The notes under the pieces are model-generated. The model was not told where the DNA came from. It did not search any database and worked only from the letters and a program-made list of their open reading frames with translations. A stretch of DNA of 10,906 nt from Proteobacteria bacterium UBA7447 (GTDB lineage: Bacteria > Pseudomonadota > Gammaproteobacteria > Arenicellales > UBA868), in contig DLPX01000085.1 of assembly GCA_002477475.1 (NCBI GenBank), positions 2,810 to 13,715 on the forward strand, read 5' to 3'. Both the position numbers and the translations under genes were made by a program. This document shows positions 5,813 through 10,906 of the stretch, piece after piece (the stretch's first letter is position 1; the number at the start of each line of letters is the position of its first letter).

Positions 5813-6679
5813 TCAACCCAAACGCTCGATGATGCCGTCCAACTCGTCGAGCGAGTTGTATTCGATCACCAAACGGCCTGATTTGCCGTCACGCGACTCC
5901 AGACGCACGGGTGCCGCCAGTTTTTCTGACAGCGCCTCCTCAAGGCGCTGAATATCGCGGCTTTGGCCCGTCTTGCTCTTGGGTTTTTTTGAAGATGTAT
6001 TCTCCGAAGGGTCAAGCATCCTGCGAACGAGCTCCTCGGTCTGACGAACCGACAGTCGCCGCTGCATTACGGCTTGCGCTGCGACGACCTGCTGATCCCT
6101 CGCAAGCCCCAGCAGGGCACGCGCGTGGCCCGCTTCGATATGGCCCGACTCAAGGTGTTCGCGCACACTCGGATCGAGCTTCAGTAGCCTGAGCAGATTG
6201 CTGACCGCCACCCGTGATCGGCCGACTGCCTCAGCCGCCTGTTGGTGGGTCAACCCGAATTCATCGAGCAGGCGCTGAATGCCGGCCGCCTCCTCGATCG
6301 GATTAAGATTCTCGCGCTGGATATTTTCGATAAGGCCCACTGCCAGTGCGGCTTCGTCCGGAACGCGGCGAACCACCGCCGGCACGTCAGCCAGACCCGC
6401 GAGCTGAGCGGCCCGCCAGCGGCGTTCTCCCGCGATCAGCTCATATCCACCGCCGGCCGTTTCCCGCACCAGCAGAGGCTGAACAATTCCCTGGGAGGAA
6501 ATGGACGCCGCCAACTCTTCGAGCGCTGCCTCATCCATTCTTGTGCGTGGCTGATAGCGGCCCTTTCTAATCTGGTCAACCGGCAGCTGGCGAAGCTCAG
6601 ACTGGCTGGAGCGTGTTACCGATGGCACACTGCCTAGCAGTGCGTCGAGGCCTTTTCCAAGTCTTGCTTTAGGACTCAT
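5813..6679 (-). CDS. parB: Chromosome partitioning protein ParB, 288 aa
   Basis: ParB is a CTP-dependent DNA clamp that loads at parS sites, spreads along DNA and works with ParA to segregate the chromosome origin. After a short basic leader with LGKGLDALLG at 7-16, the N-terminal CTP-binding domain shows RYQPRT (41-46), GERRWRA (84-90) and ENIQREN (118-124). The helix-turn-helix that reads parS is at about 143-168, from GLTHQQAAEAVGRSRVAVSN. A Lys/Ser-rich linker at about 225-240 leads to the C-terminal dimerisation domain ending in DGIIERLG. The frame is open 45 codons further upstream, but those codons lie in parA. I choose the ATG at 6679 for its MSPKARLGKGLDALLG start and its AGGAG site. 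It overlaps parA by 11 bases. The length is normal. Confidence 0.97.
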   Translation of the reverse strand: MSPKARLGKGLDALLGSVPSVTRSSQSELRQLPVDQIRKGRYQPRTRMDEAALEELAASISSQGIVQPLLVRETAGGGYELIAGERRWRAAQLAGLADVPAVVRRVPDEAALAVGLIENIQRENLNPIEEAAGIQRLLDEFGLTHQQAAEAVGRSRVAVSNLLRLLKLDPSVREHLESGHIEAGHARALLGLARDQQVVAAQAVMQRRLSVRQTEELVRRMLDPSENTSSKKPKSKTGQSRDIQRLEEALSEKLAAPVRLESRDGKSGRLVIEYNSLDELDGIIERLG

Positions 6680-7487
6680 GGTCTGCTCCTGACACAACTG
6701 TGCCGGTGTCGGGTGTCTCAGAGGGGCGCAAACTCTGCAGCATCTCGGTAGCCAGTTGCCGATAGGCCAGCGCGCCCTGGCAAGTCGGGTCATAGTCGAT
6801 AACCGATTTGCCAAAACTCGGCGCCTCGGCGAGACGGACGTTTCGGGGAATCACCGTTTCATAGACAAGATTGGGGTAATAGTGTCGCAACTGCGCGGAG
6901 ACCTCATTGGTCAGTGAGTTGCGTCCATCAAACATGGTGCGAACCAGTCCCTCGATCGTCAGCGAAGGATTAACGTTGCTGGCCCGCAGTCGGCGGATCG
7001 TATCGTCCAGTCCGCTCAACCCCTCGAGCGCATAGTACTCACACTGCACTGGGATCAGTACGGACCGGGCTGCGACGAGCGCGTTCAGTGTCAGCACATT
7101 CAGCGCCGGCGGACAGTCAATCAATATGAGGTCGTAATGCTGGACGGTGCTCAGTACACGTTGCAGCCGGTGGTTGTCGCTTTCCTCCCCGCGAGCCAAC
7201 TCTGCCTGTGCTCCGGCGAGTCCTGCTTCAGCCGGCAACACGTCAAACCCTGAATCCGTCGCGATCACCGTCTCTAGGAAAACGCTCTCGCCCAACAACA
7301 CCTGATAGACGGTATGCTGAAGCTGATTGCGGTCGATGCCGCTTCCGACCGTGGCGTTGGCCTGTGGATCCAGATCGATCAGAAGTACCCGAAGGCCCTC
7401 GCGAACCAGTGCAGCGGCCAGATTGATCGCGGTCGTGGTTTTGCCCACGCCCCCTTTTTGGTTTGTCACCGCGATGATCCTGGTCAA
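6669..7487 (-). CDS. parA: Chromosome partitioning ATPase ParA (Soj family), 272 aa
   Basis: ParA is a deviant Walker ATPase that binds DNA as an ATP dimer and is released by ParB, which drives movement of the origin region. The deviant Walker A motif KGGVGKTT is at 11-18, with the signature lysine Lys11 and Lys16. Walker A' is LLIDLDPQANAT (36-46) and Walker B is LILIDCPP (120-127). FDGRNSLTNEV and TVIPRNVRLAEAPSFGKSV near the C-terminus are typical of Soj. There is no N-terminal HTH extension, as expected for a chromosomal form. The start is a TTG at 7487, chosen because it gives the standard MTRIIAVTNQKGG opening and has GGAG eight bases upstream. It overlaps the rsmG stop as TTGA, and its 3' end overlaps parB. 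Confidence 0.96.
   Translation of the reverse strand: MTRIIAVTNQKGGVGKTTTAINLAAALVREGLRVLLIDLDPQANATVGSGIDRNQLQHTVYQVLLGESVFLETVIATDSGFDVLPAEAGLAGAQAELARGEESDNHRLQRVLSTVQHYDLILIDCPPALNVLTLNALVAARSVLIPVQCEYYALEGLSGLDDTIRRLRASNVNPSLTIEGLVRTMFDGRNSLTNEVSAQLRHYYPNLVYETVIPRNVRLAEAPSFGKSVIDYDPTCQGALAYRQLATEMLQSLRPSETPDTGTVVSGADHES
6686..6690 (-). promoter_or_regulatory. Shine-Dalgarno site for parB inside the parA 3' end
   Basis: AGGAG on the minus strand lies six bases before the ATG at 6679-6677. It sits within the last codons of parA and selects the 288-aa start over the longer open frame. Confidence 0.7.
7484..7487 (-). promoter_or_regulatory. TTGA stop/start overlap of rsmG and parA
   Basis: On the minus strand the TTG start of parA (7487-7485) overlaps the TGA stop of rsmG (7486-7484). 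A GGAG ribosome site at 7499-7496 is present here, unlike at hemW, so initiation may be partly independent. Confidence 0.7.
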
Positions 7488-8131
7488 CTTTGCTTCTCCA
7501 AAACGTCTGTCACCACAACAATGTGTCTATGTGCATCAAGACCAGGCACCGCGACCGGAAAGACCTCGGTCATTTCCCGCTGGCGCGGGGTGAGCGCCGA
7601 CAATTCCTCTTCGGGATAAATCCCTTTCATGCTGATCAAGCGCAGACTTGGGTGATGCAGATGACCGGTCATGCTGATCAGGTCGGCCACTGTCGAGACC
7701 GCACGCGAGGTTAGCGTATCAAAATTTTCGGGCGACTGGTAATCCTCGATTCGAGTCGCGATCACCGTTACGTTTTCGGCTTTGCAGCGAATCTTGGCTT
7801 CACGAAGGAAACTGGCTTTCTTGGCCCGGCTTTCCACGAGCGTCCAGTGCTGCTCAGGGCGCGCCAACGCCATCACCATACCCGGCAGACCCGCACCGGA
7901 TCCGATATCAAGACAGCGGTCCCCAACGACAAAACCCGCGATCGAAAGGCTGTCCAGGAGATGATGGGTCAGCATTTTTGCCGGGTCATCAATCGTTGTC
8001 AGATTGTGCGTCTGGTTCCACTTTCGGATCAGCGCCGCATAATCGAGAAGGGTATCGCAGCGGGCCTGGCTGAGATCGAGACCGATCTTGCTGGCACCCT
8101 CTGCCAGTTGCAGCCTCATGGAACGGGCCAT
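7484..8131 (-). CDS. rsmG: 16S rRNA (guanine-527-N7)-methyltransferase RsmG, 215 aa
   Basis: RsmG (formerly GidB) methylates N7 of G527 in 16S rRNA using S-adenosylmethionine; its loss is known to give low-level streptomycin resistance. RKWNQTHNLTTIDDP (36-50) and the HHLLDSL stretch precede the cofactor site DIGSGAGLPG at 75-84. ESRAKKASFLREA (100-112), TSRAV at 141-145 and MKG at 168-170 follow in family order, and the C-terminus has HRHIVVV. The length is normal. The ATG at 8131 is used; an ATG four codons later is possible. The ribosome site is poor (AGG three bases before the ATG). The gene starts 15 bp after the mnmG stop, in the classic gidA-gidB order. Confidence 0.96.
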   Translation of the reverse strand: MARSMRLQLAEGASKIGLDLSQARCDTLLDYAALIRKWNQTHNLTTIDDPAKMLTHHLLDSLSIAGFVVGDRCLDIGSGAGLPGMVMALARPEQHWTLVESRAKKASFLREAKIRCKAENVTVIATRIEDYQSPENFDTLTSRAVSTVADLISMTGHLHHPSLRLISMKGIYPEEELSALTPRQREMTEVFPVAVPGLDAHRHIVVVTDVLEKQS

Positions 8132-8146
8132 CTGCCTAAGACAGGA

Positions 8147-10036
8147 TCAGGCGGCTGAACGCCGTTGCTGCCGCTTGAGATGCACCAACAGCAAGGAGAT
8201 AGCCGCTGGTGTGACACCGGAAATCCGTGTTGCCTGACCGAGGGTCATCGGACGATGTTCAATCAGAATCTGGCGGACCTCGTTCGACAATCCCCGCACT
8301 GCCTGATAGTCGATCTCCTCTGGGATGAGTGTATCTTCGTGCTTGCGTTGGCGTGCAATCTCATCTCGCTGGCGATCAATGTACCCGGCATAGCGGGCTT
8401 CGATCTCCAGTTGCTCTACAACAGCGGCATCCGTCACACCGTCTTCGTTTGATCCACAAAGGCTGATGAGCTCCCGGTAACGCACATCCGGTCTGCGCAG
8501 AAGCTCTGCCAGGGTTTGTTCTCGGCTGAGTTCCTGGCCCAATACGGCTTTGGCTTTTTCCACCGGCACCGCGTTAGGCCGAACCCAGGTCTGCTGCAAA
8601 CGGGTGCGCTCGCTCTCTAGCAGGTCACGTTTGCGTGAGAAGGCAGTCCACCGTGAGTCGTCGACCAGACCCAACTGTCTGCCGATCTCGGTCAGGCGCA
8701 GATCCGCGTTGTCCTCGCGCAACTGCAACCGATACTCCGCCCGTGAGGTAAACATCCGATAAGGTTCGGTCACGCCTCGCGCAGTCAGATCATCAATCAT
8801 GACTCCGATATACGCTTCATCACGGCGAGGACACCAGAGCGAATCGTCGCGGCTTCGCTGAGCTGCGTTGAGACCCGCAACCAGTCCCTGCCCGGCGGCT
8901 TCTTCATAGCCCGTTGTGCCGTTGATCTGCCCGGCAAAAAAGAGTCCGGATAGGGCTCGGGTTTCAAGCCCCGGAAGCAGATCGCGCGGATCAAAATAAT
9001 CATATTCAATCGCATAACCCGGCCGGGTGATACGGGCGTTTTCAAATCCGTCGATGCTGCGAACCATCTCCCACTGAACCTCAAAAGGCAAACTGGTCGA
9101 AAGTCCATTGGGGTAAATCTCGTGGACAGTTAGCCCCTCGGGTTCTACAAATATCTGATGATTATCCCGGTCGGCAAAACGAACGATTTTGTCCTCAACA
9201 GAAGGGCAGTACCGCGGCCCGACGCCCTCTATCTCGCCGCCGTAGAGCGCGGACTGGCTCAACGCGGCGCGAATAATGTCATGGGTCTTTTCATTGGTCT
9301 TCGCAATATGGCAACAGACCTGCGATGAGTGATCGCTCTTCTTGGCAAGAAAGGAGAAACTCGGTATCGGGTCGTCTCCCGGCTGCAACTCCAGGCTTGA
9401 GAAATTGATGGTTCGCCCGTCGATTCGCGGCGGCGTGCCGGTTTTGAGGCGTCCGGTGCGGGGGCACAACTCCCGAAGCCGATCTGCGAGGACGGTCGAC
9501 GGCGCATCGCCGGCGCGTCCTCCCGGTTCGCTACGATGACCGACGTGAATTCGGCCATTGAGGAAAGTCCCTGTGGTTAACACGACTGCGCGGGCCGGGA
9601 CACGGATACCTCCGGCCGTGACTATGCCACCGATCCGGTCACCCTCCACCCACAGGTCCTCAACGGACTGTTGCAGGACTACCGGACCGCTCTCCCCTTC
9701 AATCGCACTGCGGATGGCTTCCCGGTAAAGCATCCGGTCTGCCTGCGCCCGAGTCGCACGCACCGCTGGTCCTTTTCTGGCGTTAAGCCGGCGGAACTGG
9801 ATACCGGCTCGGTCTGCCGCCTGGGCCATGATGCCGCCTAGGGCATCGATTTCTTTAACGATATGTCCTTTGCCGATACCCCCAATAGCAGGGTTGCAGG
9901 ACATCTGTCCCACGGTTTCGATGGTGTGTGTGACCAAAAGCGTTTTCGCGCCAGCACGAGACGCGGCCAGCGCTGCCTCGGTCCCGGCATGGCCGCCGCC
10001 GATAACGATCACGTCAAATGATTCGGGATACTGCAT
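8147..10036 (-). CDS. mnmG: tRNA uridine-34 carboxymethylaminomethyl modification enzyme MnmG, 629 aa
   Basis: MnmG (GidA) is an FAD protein that works with MnmE to build the 5-carboxymethylaminomethyl group on wobble uridine 34 of several tRNAs. The FAD-binding motif is VIGGGHAGTEAALA from residue 11. MSCNPAIGGIGKGHIVKEID follows from 45, with Cys47. GPRYCPSVEDKIVRF holds Cys277, the same position as the catalytic cysteine of the E. coli enzyme. TSRAEYRLQLREDNADLRLT and the C-terminal helical domain, which binds MnmE, are complete. The length of 629 aa equals E. coli MnmG. The frame is open 29 codons upstream, but those codons lie in the preceding gene, so the ATG at 10036 is used. The only purine-rich site, AGGT about 14 bases upstream, is weak. 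The partner gene mnmE is not in the window. Confidence 0.97.
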   Translation of the reverse strand: MQYPESFDVIVIGGGHAGTEAALAASRAGAKTLLVTHTIETVGQMSCNPAIGGIGKGHIVKEIDALGGIMAQAADRAGIQFRRLNARKGPAVRATRAQADRMLYREAIRSAIEGESGPVVLQQSVEDLWVEGDRIGGIVTAGGIRVPARAVVLTTGTFLNGRIHVGHRSEPGGRAGDAPSTVLADRLRELCPRTGRLKTGTPPRIDGRTINFSSLELQPGDDPIPSFSFLAKKSDHSSQVCCHIAKTNEKTHDIIRAALSQSALYGGEIEGVGPRYCPSVEDKIVRFADRDNHQIFVEPEGLTVHEIYPNGLSTSLPFEVQWEMVRSIDGFENARITRPGYAIEYDYFDPRDLLPGLETRALSGLFFAGQINGTTGYEEAAGQGLVAGLNAAQRSRDDSLWCPRRDEAYIGVMIDDLTARGVTEPYRMFTSRAEYRLQLREDNADLRLTEIGRQLGLVDDSRWTAFSRKRDLLESERTRLQQTWVRPNAVPVEKAKAVLGQELSREQTLAELLRRPDVRYRELISLCGSNEDGVTDAAVVEQLEIEARYAGYIDRQRDEIARQRKHEDTLIPEEIDYQAVRGLSNEVRQILIEHRPMTLGQATRISGVTPAAISLLLVHLKRQQRRSAA

Positions 10037-10058
10037 TGGAAAGCGACTGACCTGAAGA

Positions 10059-10906
10059 TCAGTTCTGGTAGTAGTAGTCGTAACGATTGAGAATCTTGTT
10101 GGTGAAGCGCCAAGCTTCTCCATGGGTCAGCGAATTATCGTCAGGCATGACCTTGGTATAAAGCTTTTCTCCATGACGCGCTTTCATCGCGGTCAACTGC
10201 TGGTGGAGCTCTGATTCGCTTACTGATATCTCTGAACCCGACGCGGGACGCAGTGAGTAGCGGCGCACATCCCCCTCTTTCCAGAAACGGACTTCGATCA
10301 CGATACGGCCCACCGTGCTGCGTGCCGGGCGCACCAGGCGGTTGTACTTGCTCTCAAGATCTGAATGGCGCTCTCTCAGGATATCGAGTTCGGCTTTGTG
10401 TATAGCCCCCAGCAGTTCGCGCTCTTTGGAAAACGCTTCCACCTCGTCGGCGTACTGAGCGCGAAGGTAAGCCAGTTCTTCTTTGGTCAACTTGTATTCA
10501 AGAGCGGTTTCTGCGAGACGCGCTGTCAGCTCCTCGCCTTCAAGACGGCTTTCCTCAAGCGCGAGCTGGGTGCTTACACTGGTGCGGACCAGACCCGCCC
10601 TCTCGTTACGCAAGGCGACGACTTCGGTACGCAGCGCGCTGCGGGTCACTTCAAGCGCGTTGACCTGCTCTGCCAGTGCATCACGGTCACGCAGCAGAGC
10701 ATCACGAGCCTGAACAACAGTCGCCTGGTACTGGGCTCGTGCTTCGGCAGCCAGAATGAGCCGGCTTTGTTCTGACTGCAGTTCGGACAACGCGTTGTTG
10801 AGATTAGTGAGATCCAGCGAAAGCTGTTCGCGCAGCCCTTCCGAAGCGGCCAGTTGCTCCAGTTGGTTTTGGCTTTGCGCAATGACACCCGCGAGTTCTT
10901 CAGAGA
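10059..10906 (-). CDS. Long coiled-coil protein of unknown function, N-terminus off the window, at least 281 aa
   Basis: I do not recognise this gene. It is open to the right edge of the window: no stop occurs in the last 116 bases, which encode more of the same charged, leucine-spaced sequence (for example NQLEQLAASEGLREQLSLDL). A TTG at 10790 is therefore not a convincing start, and the gene is partial. About 190 of the 281 visible residues form a coiled coil rich in Glu, Arg, Leu and Ala. The last 85 or so form a separate domain with VGRIVIEVRFWKEGDVRRYSL, ELHQQLTAMKARHGEKLYTKV, a HGEAWRFTNKIL helix and a tyrosine-rich end, RYDYYYQN. No membrane segment is visible in this part. The stop lies 22 bp before mnmG on the same strand, so they may share a transcript. 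Confidence 0.78.
   Translation of the reverse strand, partial: SEELAGVIAQSQNQLEQLAASEGLREQLSLDLTNLNNALSELQSEQSRLILAAEARAQYQATVVQARDALLRDRDALAEQVNALEVTRSALRTEVVALRNERAGLVRTSVSTQLALEESRLEGEELTARLAETALEYKLTKEELAYLRAQYADEVEAFSKERELLGAIHKAELDILRERHSDLESKYNRLVRPARSTVGRIVIEVRFWKEGDVRRYSLRPASGSEISVSESELHQQLTAMKARHGEKLYTKVMPDDNSLTHGEAWRFTNKILNRYDYYYQN

Noticed and set aside
7625..7686. Repeated TCATGCTGATCA in rsmG
   Set aside because: Two copies encode LISM on the opposite strand at two family-compatible positions; there is no wider repeat structure.
8450..8458. Single DnaA-box-like TGATCCACA in mnmG
   Set aside because: It has one mismatch to TTATCCACA, stands alone inside conserved coding DNA, and has no AT-rich partner region.
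10365..10775. 136-codon open frame opposite the coiled-coil gene
   Set aside because: It is a shadow of a regular Glu/Leu/Ala-rich coiled coil, whose antisense is often free of stops.

Overview
The window is a chromosomal segment that reads as Gammaproteobacteria. The support is the HemJ form of protoporphyrinogen oxidase, Hsp15, TrmL, a Pseudomonas-like HprA, and the block mnmG-rsmG-parA-parB that often lies near the chromosome origin in this class. Base composition is moderately GC-rich by eye and even across the window. I see no insertion sequence, phage gene, tRNA, rRNA or CRISPR array. Genus cannot be told from the sequence alone.

Layout. Bases 16-3540 (+) carry hslR, an hprA-like 2-hydroxyacid dehydrogenase, hemW, hemJ and trmL. 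They are packed tightly and the largest gap is 60 bp. Bases 3537-3914 (-) hold one small unknown gene. It shares its stop tetramer with trmL and starts 25 bp from a divergent neighbour. Bases 3940-5805 (+) carry a DUF4213/DUF364 protein, an exported thioredoxin-like protein and a hotdog-fold acyl-CoA thioesterase. Bases 5813-10906 (-), read leftward, carry a long coiled-coil protein that runs off the right edge, then mnmG, rsmG, parA and parB. No stretch above 300 bp lacks a gene. If the small unknown gene were not real, 3541-3939 would be the only one.

How the genes fit together. hemW (heme chaperone) and hemJ (penultimate step of heme synthesis) form a small heme module. mnmG, rsmG and trmL all modify RNA: MnmG and TrmL act on the tRNA wobble base and RsmG on 16S rRNA. 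ParA and ParB partition the chromosome, but I find no consensus parS site or DnaA-box cluster here. The DUF364, thioredoxin-like and thioesterase genes may be one transcript, but their joint role is unknown.

Most of the window is ordinary housekeeping DNA. The parts least explained by known families are the 125-residue minus-strand protein, its tight pairing with the DUF364 gene, and the coiled-coil protein upstream of mnmG. I saw no clear sign of a wholly new system. Two genes, hemW and parA, appear to start at TTG codons that overlap the upstream stop codon as TTGA.
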